64,000 nucleotides of DNA. Origin: Tenacibaculum jejuense (GTDB lineage: Bacteria > Bacteroidota > Bacteroidia > Flavobacteriales > Flavobacteriaceae). The notes under the pieces are model-generated. The model did no database searches, was not told the origin of the DNA, and was given only the letters and a program-made list of their open reading frames with translations. Position 1 is the first letter of the stretch, and each line of letters begins with the position of its first letter. The stretch lies in NCBI RefSeq assembly GCF_900198195.1, contig NZ_LT899436.1, positions 3,377,001-3,441,000 of the forward strand, read 5' to 3'. This document shows positions 15,370-27,400 of this stretch, in pieces. The position numbers and the translations under genes were made by a program.

Positions 15370-18279
15370 ATGAAAATCAAACTAAATACTTTATCGTACT
15401 TACTTGTTATAACGTTATTTAATGTGTTCTTTTCTTATTCACAATGTGCAGGAAGCGATGCTTCTGTAACTATTTGCGATAAAGAACTAGACACTAATTA
15501 TCAGCGTTTTGACCTTTTCAGTCAATTAAACGGATCACCAAGTACTGGTGGAAAATGGGCCAGCGAAAACCCTGTAAACAGATTTGCTTTAAACGAAAAT
15601 ACGGGTACACTAAATCTTTGGAGTATTAATCGTTTTGGTGAACATAAATTTATATATACCAATGATAGTTGTGGAGAAAATGCAACTGTTACTGTATTTT
15701 TAGGCGGATATCCTGGTGAAGATAATATTGATGGTGGTGCAAACGCTTGTGAAGATGACACTGCTGTAGATTTATTCTCTTTTTTAGATAACGACTTAGT
15801 AAGTTTAAGCTCTGATATTAATGGTACTTGGAGAGTTGGTCCTGGATCTAGTACACCTCCTAGTGCATTAAATGGCAATTTATTTAACGCTACTGTTGCT
15901 GGCCTTGGTACGCATACTTTAACGTACACTGTAGATGCTGTAGACTCTTGTCCTTCAAGAACAGCTACTATTGTTTTAGAAGTACATAGAGCTTCTGATT
16001 CAGGGATAGCTTCAGAACTTGTAATTTGTGATACAGATGATTTAAGTGGTTACAGTAATTTAAACTTGTTTGATTATTTATCAGGTAATGATAGTGATGG
16101 AATTTGGTCAGATAACAATAGTACAGGTCAAATAACATCTTTAACTGATCACATTATAGATGTTGAACAAATTTACAACGATTTTGGATCTGGTCTATAT
16201 TCTTTTACCTACACAGTTTTCCCAATACATGGAGTATGTTCAACTGAATCTAGTACTGTTAATATTTTTATTCCTGAAGTTGCAGGTAAATTTTCTGTTG
16301 AAAAATTATGTGATTTTGAAAATACTACAATTACAATCACACATGAAGGTACAGTGGAGGCTCAAATGATCTATAATCTAGAATATGAAATAGTAGATAA
16401 AAATACAGGATTAGTAGTTTACACAGGAACAGAACCAAACATAAATTTCTCTGAATTCGATGTTGACCTAGGAATTAGAACTTTAACTCAATATACTTTT
16501 GAAATTAATGCTTCGATATTATCATCAGGTAGTTATACCATAAGAACAAAAGCTATAAGAGATATTAGAAATATTATTTGTGACTCTTATACTGTTGAAG
16601 AGGCTGACTTTATCATATTTAATGCTAAAGTAAATGTTGAAGATATTTGTTTTGATACTGATATTATCGACATTGAAATATCTGAATTAACAAATAATAA
16701 TGGAATGTTATCTAATAGTGAACACACGATTAGTTACGTAGTTTCTAACACAGTTAACTCTGATGTTATTGCAGTTAATGATTTAAGAGTTTTATTTTCC
16801 GATGGAAAAGCAACTTTTCCTTTAGACTTTTCATCTTTCCCTAAGCAAATTGGTGAATATACCATAGATATTACTTCACCCACAGCAATTGGTTTAAATT
16901 GTGTTGAAGAAAGCTTTACCATAAAAAGAGTTCCTGAAGACATTACACTCGACTTACAATTAGATAACGCCTGTAATGCTACTGACATGAAAATTCTTGT
17001 CGATGCACCAACTTTAAGTAGCGGAGAATATACAATCACTTACGAAGTGACAGAATTAAATAGTGCTACAAAACTTATTGAAAACACTATTGTTTTCTCT
17101 GGTGGAAACGCTAATTTCAATGTAGATATTTCAGGATTAGCGCAAGGAAATTATAACGTATTATTGAAAAGTATACAAAACGATACAGATCCTTGTAGAA
17201 CAGAATTTGAATTTCAACTCACAGAATCATTTTCTATAAACGGTATTCCAGACGCACCTATTTTATCAGAGAATCAATCATTTTGCTTATCTAGTTTTTT
17301 CCCTAATCAACCTACCTTAAATGACATTGTTGTTGATCAAGGAGAAAATTTAACGTGGTATGAAAGCTCGAGTTCAACAACCCCACTAAATATAAATACA
17401 ACTCTAGAAAATGATAAAACATATTTTGTTACTGCTAATGATCCAGAAAACAGTTGTGAGAGTTCAGATCGTTCAGTAGTCACAATTAAAATAATTTCAA
17501 CTGAAATGGTTAGCTCTACAAATAGAACCCCTACTTTCTGCGGGTTAGATAATGCTACTTTAGCAGATTTTGATGCAACTACAACAACAGGTACAATTAT
17601 TTGGTATGATGCTAATACAGGTGGAGCTGTACTAGACCCAACAACAATCATAGAAAATAATGAAAGTTATTTTGCAGTTTCAAAAATAGATGACTGTGAG
17701 CATCATGAACGCTTAGAGTTTATCGCAACTGTTATTTCTCCTCCAACACCAGAGTTTAATGGAGATACCCAACGCTGTAAATTGGATAATTTAACTTTAG
17801 CAGACATTAGTGTAGACTTTACCAGTGTAACTGGTTATGATTTACTATGGTACGATAGTAACGAAGCCGGTACTGAATTGAGTGAAAACGAACTTATTGA
17901 ACAAGACATTACATACTACGCTGCTTATGTAGATCCAACTACGAGCTGTGAAAGTATGAGAACTCCTATAACTATAGATTTATCTGATTGTAATCCTGAA
18001 GATTATGATTTCTTTATTCCTGATGGTTTTTCTCCTAACAATGATGGAACTAACGATGAATTTTATATTCCGTTTATCGAATTTTTCTATCCAGATTATG
18101 AATTAGAAATTTTTAATCGATATGGTCAATCATTATTTAAAGGAAACATCGACAACCCAAAATGGGATGGTCAAAATACCTCTAGATCAGAAGTTACAAG
18201 TGGTGTTTACTTTTATATACTTAACTACAATAAAGATAATCTAAAGCCTAAACAAGGTAGAATTTACTTGAGTAAATAA
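15370..18279 (+). CDS. Large T9SS type-B (gliding-motility-associated CTD) surface protein
   Basis: Start chosen at the ATG at 15370, after the promoter and just before a signal peptide (KLNTLSYLLVITLFNVFFSY, cleaved near SYSQ). The 969-residue mature region is built of repeated beta-sandwich modules with paired cysteines, including Ig-like repeats with WYDANTGG and LWYDSNEAG motifs near the end. The C-terminus is a classic gliding-motility-associated domain (FIPDGFSPNNDGTNDEF, EIFNRYGQSLFKG, SGVYFYIL), the type-B T9SS signal. Type-B cargo typically needs a dedicated PorP/SprF partner, which is the next gene, 9 bp downstream. Likely a surface adhesin, by family analogy. Confidence 0.9.
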   Translation: MKIKLNTLSYLLVITLFNVFFSYSQCAGSDASVTICDKELDTNYQRFDLFSQLNGSPSTGGKWASENPVNRFALNENTGTLNLWSINRFGEHKFIYTNDSCGENATVTVFLGGYPGEDNIDGGANACEDDTAVDLFSFLDNDLVSLSSDINGTWRVGPGSSTPPSALNGNLFNATVAGLGTHTLTYTVDAVDSCPSRTATIVLEVHRASDSGIASELVICDTDDLSGYSNLNLFDYLSGNDSDGIWSDNNSTGQITSLTDHIIDVEQIYNDFGSGLYSFTYTVFPIHGVCSTESSTVNIFIPEVAGKFSVEKLCDFENTTITITHEGTVEAQMIYNLEYEIVDKNTGLVVYTGTEPNINFSEFDVDLGIRTLTQYTFEINASILSSGSYTIRTKAIRDIRNIICDSYTVEEADFIIFNAKVNVEDICFDTDIIDIEISELTNNNGMLSNSEHTISYVVSNTVNSDVIAVNDLRVLFSDGKATFPLDFSSFPKQIGEYTIDITSPTAIGLNCVEESFTIKRVPEDITLDLQLDNACNATDMKILVDAPTLSSGEYTITYEVTELNSATKLIENTIVFSGGNANFNVDISGLAQGNYNVLLKSIQNDTDPCRTEFEFQLTESFSINGIPDAPILSENQSFCLSSFFPNQPTLNDIVVDQGENLTWYESSSSTTPLNINTTLENDKTYFVTANDPENSCESSDRSVVTIKIISTEMVSSTNRTPTFCGLDNATLADFDATTTTGTIIWYDANTGGAVLDPTTIIENNESYFAVSKIDDCEHHERLEFIATVISPPTPEFNGDTQRCKLDNLTLADISVDFTSVTGYDLLWYDSNEAGTELSENELIEQDITYYAAYVDPTTSCESMRTPITIDLSDCNPEDYDFFIPDGFSPNNDGTNDEFYIPFIEFFYPDYELEIFNRYGQSLFKGNIDNPKWDGQNTSRSEVTSGVYFYILNYNKDNLKPKQGRIYLSK

Positions 18280-18288
18280 AAATAGCTG

Positions 18289-19239
18289 ATGAAAAAACTA
18301 ATATATCTCATTTGTATTTGTGCTGTTATTGATCTCTTTTCTCAACAAGATCCACAATACACACAATATATGTACAACCAAAATATTGTTAACCCTGCAT
18401 ATGTTACCAACGATTTGGGTGTTATAAATTTTGGAGTAATGCACAGAAGACAATGGACTTCAGCTGTTGGTACACCTAAAACTTATAACTTTTTTGTACA
18501 TGCTCCTTTAAGTAATAATATAGAAGCTGGTATATCTGTAGTCACAGACGACATTGGTGATGGAGTTTTAAAAGAAAACAACTTTTATGCAGACTTTGCT
18601 TACATGATAAATATTGCTGAGGGTCATAAATTATCATTTGGTTTAAAAGCTGGTTTTACTAGTTTTAATACAAACTTCAACAACTTCAGGTTTCCTGATG
18701 AAAACATAAGTTCTGGTTTCATCCCTACTGATTTAGCTTTTGAAAATCAAAATAAAACTTTTGTCAACTTTGGTGCTGGTTTATTCTATTTTACTGATAA
18801 ATATTACATTGGAGCTGCTATTCCTAACTTAGTAAAAGGAGAACATTTTGAAGAGAATAATGGATTAAATAGTATTGGTGGTGAAGAAATTCATTTGTTT
18901 GTTAATGGTGGTTACGTTTTTCAACTTTCCGATCTAGTCAAATTAAAACCGTCATTTATGACTAAAGTTGTAAAAGGTTCTCCTATAGTATTAGACACAG
19001 CAGTAAATGTTTTATATAACGACAAAATTGAAGCAGGCCTAGCTTACAGAGTTAATGATGCAGTAAGTCTAATGTTTAACTTCCGACTTTTTGATTCTTT
19101 GCGAATGGGATATGCGTTTGATTACACCACAAACAATTTAGGAAACTTTAACTCTGGAACTCACGAATTCATGTTATTATTTGACTTCGACACACTAGGT
19201 TTAAAGAAAGGATACGATAAATCACCAAGATTCTTTTAA
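18289..19239 (+). CDS. PorP/SprF family T9SS outer-membrane protein
   Basis: The 316-residue protein has a signal peptide (MKKLIYLICICAVIDLFSQQ) followed by DPQYTQYMYNQNIVNPAYV, the hallmark start of the PorP/SprF family. Alternating beta-barrel strands run to the C-terminus. Family members sit in the outer membrane and support secretion or anchoring of type-B CTD cargo. It lies between its likely cargo (9 bp upstream) and an OmpA-family protein (9 bp downstream), forming a single operon. SprF of Flavobacterium johnsoniae acts similarly for SprB, but this is a paralog, so no gene symbol is given. Confidence 0.92.
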   Translation: MKKLIYLICICAVIDLFSQQDPQYTQYMYNQNIVNPAYVTNDLGVINFGVMHRRQWTSAVGTPKTYNFFVHAPLSNNIEAGISVVTDDIGDGVLKENNFYADFAYMINIAEGHKLSFGLKAGFTSFNTNFNNFRFPDENISSGFIPTDLAFENQNKTFVNFGAGLFYFTDKYYIGAAIPNLVKGEHFEENNGLNSIGGEEIHLFVNGGYVFQLSDLVKLKPSFMTKVVKGSPIVLDTAVNVLYNDKIEAGLAYRVNDAVSLMFNFRLFDSLRMGYAFDYTTNNLGNFNSGTHEFMLLFDFDTLGLKKGYDKSPRFF

Positions 19240-19248
19240 AAGATTACT

Positions 19249-21309
19249 ATGAAGAAAATAAGTTTTTTACTACTATTCAGTTCAGTTTTTATTTGCTTTT
19301 CTCAAAGTCAATCACTTAAAAGAGCACACAAATATTTTGAAAGAACTTTCTATTCAGAAGCAATTCCGTTGTATGAAAAAGCCTTAAAAGAAAGAGAGAG
19401 TTTTGATGCGATAAAAAACCTAGCAGATGCTTACTACTACACATATAATATGGAAAAGGCAACTGTAAATTATCGTTATTTACTAAAAAACTACAGAAAG
19501 TATGTCGAAGAAATCTACTATTACAGATTTTCAAATTCATTAAAAGCATTAGGCGAATACAAAAAAGCGAACAATGTTTTACTGAATTATTATAAAACAA
19601 AAGACGAATCTAAATATACTCAACTTCAAAAAGAAATTGAATATCTAGAAAATATTGAAGCTTTAGGAAATCGTTTTACTATAGATAACTTAGGAATCAA
19701 TACTCCTGATTCTGAATTTGGAGCAATTCAAAAAGGTGATTCTATCATATTTGCTGCTCCAAGGAAAGAAATTTATGGAAAACGTTTCGGTTGGAATGGT
19801 CAGCATTATTTAGATATTTACCAAGTAAATACGAACCAAATGTATTTAGGAGATAGTATTTCGAAACCTTTCTCTGAAAAAATTAATTCGAAACTTCATG
19901 AATCTAATATCATTTTCACCAAAGATGGTAAAACAGCCTATTTCACCAGAAACAGTGAAATAAAAGGAAAAAGGAATACAGACGATAAAAAAATAACACA
20001 CGTACAACTGTATAAAGCAGAGCTTATTGATAATGAATGGAAAAATATTTCATCACTTTCTTTTAACTCTAACACCTACTCTACCGAACACCCAGCATTA
20101 AGTCCTGACGAAAAAACTTTATATTTTGCTTCTGACATGCCTGGAGGATTTGGTGGATTTGATTTGTATGCTGTAACCATTGATTACGATGGAAGTTTTG
20201 GAAAACCTCAAAATTTAGGAGAAACAATAAATACTCCCAAGAAAGAACAATTTCCATTCATTAGTGAAGATAATAAACTCTATTTTTCTTCTAACGGACA
20301 TCCAGGTTTTGGATCTTTAGATGTATTTGTTTGCTCTATTTCAGATGGTAAAATATCGAAACCAGATAATGTCGGATTTCCTGTAAATTCTGGTTATGAT
20401 GATTTTTCATTCAATATCAATTCCAAGACAAAAGAAGGTTTTTTTGCTTCCAATAGAAAAGGTGGAAAAGGAAGCGATGACATTTATAGAATCACAGAAC
20501 AAAAGCCATTAAAAATCGAACCTTGTTCTCAATTTATCTCCGGATTAATTACTGATGAAGATTCTGGTGTAATTCTTAATGATGTACAATTGATTTTGGT
20601 AGATAAAAACCAAAAAGAAATCACGAAGACAAACACGTCTAACAGTGAAAAATTCAAGTTCAAAGTTAACTGCCAAACTACTTACACTGTAAAAGCTTCG
20701 AAAATTGGATACAAATCCAATCAAAGAACAATAGTTCTCAAAAAAGTTAGAAATAAAGACAACGATGCTTCTATGACTTTAAAATCTTTAGCAATTATAG
20801 AGAAAGAAAAAAGAGAAGCGCTTGCTTTAAAACTTAAGAAAGAAGAAGAACTAAAATTAAGGAATGCTGAAAAATTAAAGTTTGCAAAAGATAAAAAACG
20901 TAAAGAAATTGTTGAAAAAGAAAAAGATATAGAAAAGCAAAAAGATAAGATTGTTATCAAAACAGACGAAATCAGCTTTGATTATAAATTATGGTATTTG
21001 AGACGTGATAGCAAAAAAGCAATTGACAAAGTTATAAATCTAATGAAAAAATATCCTGACATGATTGTTGAGGTAGGAACACATTCAGATATTCGAGGTA
21101 ATAACCGTTATAATTTAGAACTATCACAAAAGAGAGCAACTTCAGTTCGCATGTATTTCTTAGAGAGTGGTATTGAACCTGATAGAATCACTGCAATTGG
21201 TTATGGTGAAACACAACCTCTTATTAAATGTAAAACGGAAGAATCTTGTACAGAAGAACAACATGAAATTAATAGAAGGTGTGAATTTATTGTAAAGAAA
21301 ATTCTATAA
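19249..21309 (+). CDS. OmpA-family protein with TPR, PD40 repeats and CarboxypepD_reg domain (PorE-like)
   Basis: The 686-residue protein has a signal peptide (MKKISFLLLFSSVFICFSQS), then N-terminal TPR-like helices (about 20-125). WD40-like PD40 beta-propeller units follow (HPALSPDEKTLYFASDMPGG, FPFISEDNKLYFSSNGHPG, FASNRKGGKGSDDIY). A carboxypeptidase-regulatory-like domain (about 425-515) and a charged coiled stretch come next. The C-terminus is an OmpA peptidoglycan-binding domain (VEVGTHSDIRGNNRYNLELS, then RITAIGYGETQP). This architecture matches PorE-type proteins that tether the T9SS to peptidoglycan. It is the third gene of the adhesin-PorP/SprF-OmpA operon. Confidence 0.9.
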   Translation: MKKISFLLLFSSVFICFSQSQSLKRAHKYFERTFYSEAIPLYEKALKERESFDAIKNLADAYYYTYNMEKATVNYRYLLKNYRKYVEEIYYYRFSNSLKALGEYKKANNVLLNYYKTKDESKYTQLQKEIEYLENIEALGNRFTIDNLGINTPDSEFGAIQKGDSIIFAAPRKEIYGKRFGWNGQHYLDIYQVNTNQMYLGDSISKPFSEKINSKLHESNIIFTKDGKTAYFTRNSEIKGKRNTDDKKITHVQLYKAELIDNEWKNISSLSFNSNTYSTEHPALSPDEKTLYFASDMPGGFGGFDLYAVTIDYDGSFGKPQNLGETINTPKKEQFPFISEDNKLYFSSNGHPGFGSLDVFVCSISDGKISKPDNVGFPVNSGYDDFSFNINSKTKEGFFASNRKGGKGSDDIYRITEQKPLKIEPCSQFISGLITDEDSGVILNDVQLILVDKNQKEITKTNTSNSEKFKFKVNCQTTYTVKASKIGYKSNQRTIVLKKVRNKDNDASMTLKSLAIIEKEKREALALKLKKEEELKLRNAEKLKFAKDKKRKEIVEKEKDIEKQKDKIVIKTDEISFDYKLWYLRRDSKKAIDKVINLMKKYPDMIVEVGTHSDIRGNNRYNLELSQKRATSVRMYFLESGIEPDRITAIGYGETQPLIKCKTEESCTEEQHEINRRCEFIVKKIL

Positions 21310-21468
21310 ATCTTCTAATAATTTCAAAAATTGGTATAGCAATTGATTTAATATCATATACTAAGTAAAAAGATAGTTTAACTTAAATATCTAACTAGTT
21401 TACTTATTTAAACTTTAGTATATTGAACCTATCTGAGTACTTTGTAAAAAAGTATTAAAAATCATACC

Positions 21469-24400
21469 ATGAAAAATAAATCGATTGCAATACTAATGCT
21501 AACGTTTTTCTCTACTTTATTATCTGCACAGAATAACTTTGAAAAGTTATGGGAAGAAGTGCATCATTTCGAGCTATTTAATCAGCCTAAATCAGCTTTA
21601 AAAATAGTTGAAAAAATATACGAAAAAGCAAAAAAGGCGAAAAACGCTCCTCAAACTGTAAAGGCACTTTTATATAAAAGTAAATTCTCTTTGACGCTTG
21701 AAGAAGACGCACAACTAAAAATTATTTCTCAATTTAAAGCGCATATAAATCAAAGTAAAACTCCAACCAAAAGTATATTACAAAATATTCTTGCCAACAT
21801 GTATTGGCAATATTTTCAAAATAATAGATGGAAATTTTACCAAAGAACTAAAACAGATGAAAAAGTAGATAAATTAGACTTTAGAACTTGGGATTTAGAA
21901 ACTTTATTTGCTGAAATTCACTTACAATTTCAAAATTCTTTAGCTCCAAAAAGCGAACTACAAAATACAACTATTCAAGAGTTTCATTCTTTATTATCTA
22001 TAGAAGAAAGTTCTGAAAAATATCGACCTACGCTATATGATTTCCTTGCTCATAATTCTTTGAACTTCTATGAATCTGATGAAACAAGAATTACCAAACC
22101 TGCGTATCAATTCAAAATATCAGATGAAAAACTAATTTCGGAAGCTGAAAATTTTACTTCTTTAAAATTAGAAAGTAAAGATGCATTGTCTCTACAATTC
22201 AACGCACTAAAAATTTATCAAAATTTAATCGCCTTTCATTTAAAAAAACAAAATGTACATGCATTAGTTGATGTCGATTTATTACGTCTAAACTTTGTAA
22301 AAACAAAAGCGGTATTTTCAGATAAAGATCAATTATTTTTAAATACTTTACTGAATTCTGAAAAGAAATACAACACACATGAAGCTTCTGGATTATATGC
22401 TTTTAAAATCGCAAAATTGTATCACAATAAAGCCAATACCTACACATATGAAAAAGAGAAAAATAAACAACATCGTTTTAAAAACAATGAGGCTTTAAAA
22501 ATTTGTAATAGCATTATTAAAAAATTCCCAAAAAGCTTTGCAGCTAGTAAAAGTGAAATTTTAAAAACGAATATCAACAAAAAAAGTATTCAAGTTACAG
22601 CAGAAGAATATATTCCGTCAGAAACATTTTCTAGAGTTTTAGTCAATTATAAAAACATAGATCAACTTCATTTTACGGTTTACAAAATAGATATAGATCA
22701 AGTAGACGAAATTCAATCAACATACACTTACAAAAAGCAAATAAACCTTATTCGCGGATTAAAAAAAGTTAATCATTGGTCTCAAAAACTACCTAATGAG
22801 TTTGACTATCAAAACCATACCAATGAAATTATTATTCCTAAGCAGAAAAAAGGAACTTATTTATTAGTTGCTTCAATCAATAAAGAACTAAATGATAAAA
22901 CTATCTATGGATTTACTTCTTTTCAAGTTACCGATTTAACTTTAATAACAAGAACTCAAACTGGGACAATGATTTATCAAGTCGTTAACAGAAATACTGG
23001 TAAACCCGTTGAAAAAGCTTTAGTAAACTTCAGCAATAAAAAAAGATGGAATGGAAAAAGTATTAATGTTTCATTTGAGACCGATACAAATGGAGAAATA
23101 CAATATAATCCAAAAGATTATTATGGAAATGTTACTGCAAAAATTACATATAAAGATGATGTGGTATCCATACATAATTTATACTTAAGAAGACAATACA
23201 ACGATTTTCATGAATCCACAGCACAAACAGAAACTTTTTTATTCACAGACAGAAGTATTTACAGGCCAGGGCAAACTGTATTTTTTAAAAGTATTTCTCT
23301 AGAAAAGCTAAAAAATAAATCAACAGTAATTGCAAATCAGAATATTGAAATAGCAATTAAAGATGTGAATAGCGTTACGTTGCAAACATTAAAACTAAAA
23401 ACAAATGAATTTGGTTCTGCATCAGGAGAATTTATACTTCCAAACTCCGGATTAACAGGAAGTTTTGAAATCGTTACAACCATAAACGGAAGAAGAAATT
23501 ATGAGTACATTTCGGTCGAAGAATACAAACGCCCTAAATTCGAAACTGATTTTAAACCTATTACTTCTTCTTTTAAACTATATGATAGTATTAAAGTTGT
23601 TGGCTTTGCGAAATCTTATGCTGGAACTAATATTACTGACGCAAAAGTTACTTATCGTGTTCATAGAAAAGTGCAATTCCCTCATTGGTATTACTGGTAT
23701 CGTCCTTCTTTTAACCGTTCTGAATCACAAGAAATAAAAAATGGTGAAGTAACTACTAATGATAAAGGAGAGTTTGAAATTATTTTTAAAGCACTACCAG
23801 ACGAAAATGTGGCTAAAGATCAATTACCTATTTTCAATTATGAAATTACAGCAGATGTTACCGATCTTAACGGAGAAACTAGAAGTAAAACTACGATAGT
23901 AAAAGTTGGGTATCATAGTTTAATAGCAACTATAGAAATTGATGATAAACTGAATAAAAATGACAAGAAACATTCTTTTAAAATTGATACTAAAAATTTA
24001 AATGATGAGTTTGTTCCTACTACTGGAAATATAAAAATCTATAAATTACAAGCTCCTAAATATCCTTTAAGAAAAAGACCTTGGATGAGTCCTGATTACC
24101 AAACTATTTCTCAACAAGAATTTGAAGAAAAGTTTCCTCATGATCCATATAAAGACGAAAATAATCGCAAATATTGGAAAAAAGGAGATTTAGTTTTCAA
24201 TGAAAAATTTAATACTGAAAAATCTAAAGAAGTCTCACTTAGGAAAATTAAAAAATGGACTTCTGGAAGTTATATTATAGAATTATCTTCAAAAGATAAG
24301 TTCGGACAAACCGTGAGTGATAAAAGTTATTTCACTGTGTTTTCAGACCGAGATAAAGTTCCTGTAGATAATCAATTATTTACCTTCAGAACCGATAAAA

Positions 24401-27400
24401 AATCATATAAACCTGATGAAACGGCTAAAATAACGGTAAGTACAAACTCTAATGATCTTACTGTGATGTTGTTTGTAGAAAAAAAACATGAAGTAATTGC
24501 TTCTCACTATATACATCTAGATAAAAACAGTAAAACCATTGAAATACCTATTACAAAAGAAGATTTAGGAGGATTTGGTGTTCATTATCATCTAGTGAAT
24601 TACAACGATTTTAAACAAGGAGGACAAATAATTGATGTACCTTATCCGAATACAGATTTAGAAATTATTACGAAAACCTTTAGAGATAAATTACAACCTG
24701 GACAAAAAGAGACTTGGTCTTTCACGATAAAAGGAGCTAAAAAAGAAAAAGTAACAGCCGAATTATTAGCAGGAATGTACGATGCTTCTTTAGATCAATT
24801 TGTAGATCACGAATGGGATTTTTACCCTATTGATAAACCTAGATATTATGGTTCTATTTCAAGTAATTCAAAAGGATTTGGAACTAATAATTTCATTTTT
24901 AAAAACCTGAATGGAAATTCATTTGGAAACAATTATCCTATTTTAAAACATAGTAAATTCAACTGGTTTGGTTTTAGTTTTAATAATAGTAAATGGGTTA
25001 ATAGAAATTATTTAAGATCCTTAAAACGTCCTGAACAAGTTAAAACATCAGGAAGTTTTACAGGAACTGTTTCAGGTGTGATTCGTGATGAAAACGGACC
25101 TTTACCAGGTGTTTCTATTATAGTGAAAAAATCTTCTAACGGTACATACACCGATTTTGAAGGAAAGTTCTCAATAAAAGTAAAGAAAAATGATCAATTG
25201 GTATTTAGTACTATTGGTTATAAAACCATAGAAGTTCCTGTAAAAAACTTTTCTAAGCTGGATGTTATGATGAGTGAAGATACAGCTGCTTTAGATGAAG
25301 TTGTTATTACAGCATATGGTGATACTAGATCTCAAACAAAAAAGCTTATGGCTAAAGTAGCAGCTCCTGCTAATTCAGTCAAAAAATATGAAGAAAGATC
25401 AGATGATGTTTTAGAAGAAAGTTATTATGACCGTTTAGGTGATAGCACAAATACTTCTCTAAAGAAAGATTTGAAGACAATAAAAGCACGTAAAAACTTA
25501 CAAGAAACTGCTTTTTTCTATCCAAAACTGTTAACTGACAAAAACGGAGATGTTTCCTTTACATTTACAATGCCAGAAGCATTAACCAAATGGAAATTAC
25601 AGTTACTTGCACATACAAAAGCGTTACACTCTTCTACCGAAGTTTTAGAAACAGTAACTCAAAAAGAATTAATGTTTGTACCAAATGCGCCTCGTTTTTT
25701 ACGTGAAAAAGATCAAATTACAATTAGCGCAAAAATTAGTAATCTAACCGATAAAACACTTCAAGGTGTAAGTCAATTAATTTTAACCGATGCTATTACA
25801 GGAAAAGCTATTGATACTGATTTACAAAACAAACAAGTACAAAAAAGTTTTTCTGTAGATGCTAATGGAAACACAAATGTATCTTGGAACCTAGTTATTC
25901 CTGAAACAATTCAAGCTGTTGAATATAAAATTGTGGCACAAGCAGGCCAATTTAGTGACGGAGAACAAAATGTACTTCCTGTACTTTCTAACCGAATGTT
26001 GGTTACAGAAACTCTTCCAATGTGGGTGAGAGAAAACCAAACTAAAACATTTACTTTAGATAAATTGAAAAATACTAGCTCTACAACTTTAAAGCATCAT
26101 CAACTAAGTTTAGAGGTTACTTCTAATCCTGCTTGGGAAGCTGTTCAGGCACTTCCTTATTTAATGGAATATCCGCATGAATGTGCAGAACAAACTTTCT
26201 CTCGTTATTACGCTAACACATTAGCTGGTTTTATTGCCAACAGTAATCCTAAAATTCAGAATGTATTCAATCAATGGAAAAATAGTGAGACTTTAATCAG
26301 TAATCTTGAGAAAAATCAAGAATTAAAATCACTAATCATTCAAGAAACACCATGGTTACGCGATGCACAATCGGAAAATGAACAAAAGAAACGTATTGCC
26401 TTACTTTTCGATTTAAATAAAATGCAAAATGAGCAAAGTAATGCAATTAACAAATTGCAACTCATGCAAATGGAAAGTGGTGGTTTTCCTTGGTTTAAAG
26501 GATCAAACTATGCTAGTCCGAACATTACAAATCACATTTTAACAGGATTTGGTCATTTACAAAAACTTGGTGTAATAAGTGAAAATGAAATTTCTGAAAA
26601 CATGATCGTAAGTGCTATTCAATTTTTAGATCAACATATTGAATACAGGTATGATTTACTTTTGAAAAGAGCAAAACGTATACAGGCTTCTGAAAATAAA
26701 AAAGCGTATGATGAATTTTTAGCTAAACAACATATTGGCTATTTCGAACTTCAGTATTTATACATGAAAAGTTTCTTTGAAGATCATAAAACTACAAAGA
26801 AAACAAAAAAAGCTATTGATTATTACACTAAACAAGCCGCAAAATATTGGAATGATTTTAACTTATATGGAAAAGGTTTAAATGCTTTAATTCAATTTAG
26901 AAATGGTAATAAAAAATCTGCCAACTTAATTTTAAAATCTTTAGAAGAAAATAGTATTACTTCAGAAGAATTAGGAATGTATTGGAAAGAGAATAAAGCA
27001 GGTTGGTATTGGCATCAGGCACCTGTAGAAACTCAAGCCTTATTAATTGAAGTTTTTGCTGAAATTAAAAACGACACCAAAATTATTGATAACTTAAAAG
27101 TTTGGTTACTCAAAAATAAACAAGTAAATCGTTGGAAAACGACTAAAGCAACCTCAGAAGCAATTTATGCGTTACTTTTACAAGGTACAAATTGGCTAGC
27201 TTCAGACGAGTTAGTAACTGTTACTGTTGGAAATAAAATTATCGATCCAACTCAACTTGAAAACACAAAAATAGAAGCTGGAACAGGTTACTTTAAAACC
27301 TCTTGGAACGGAAAAGAAGTTACTCCAGATAAAGCAAAAGTAACTTTAACTAAAAACAATAAAGGTATAGCTTGGGGTGGATTATACTGGCAATATTTTG

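Noticed and set aside
15522..15929. 135-residue minus-strand frame inside the adhesin gene
   Set aside because: It is fully antisense to a well-supported coding sequence and lacks any recognisable domain.
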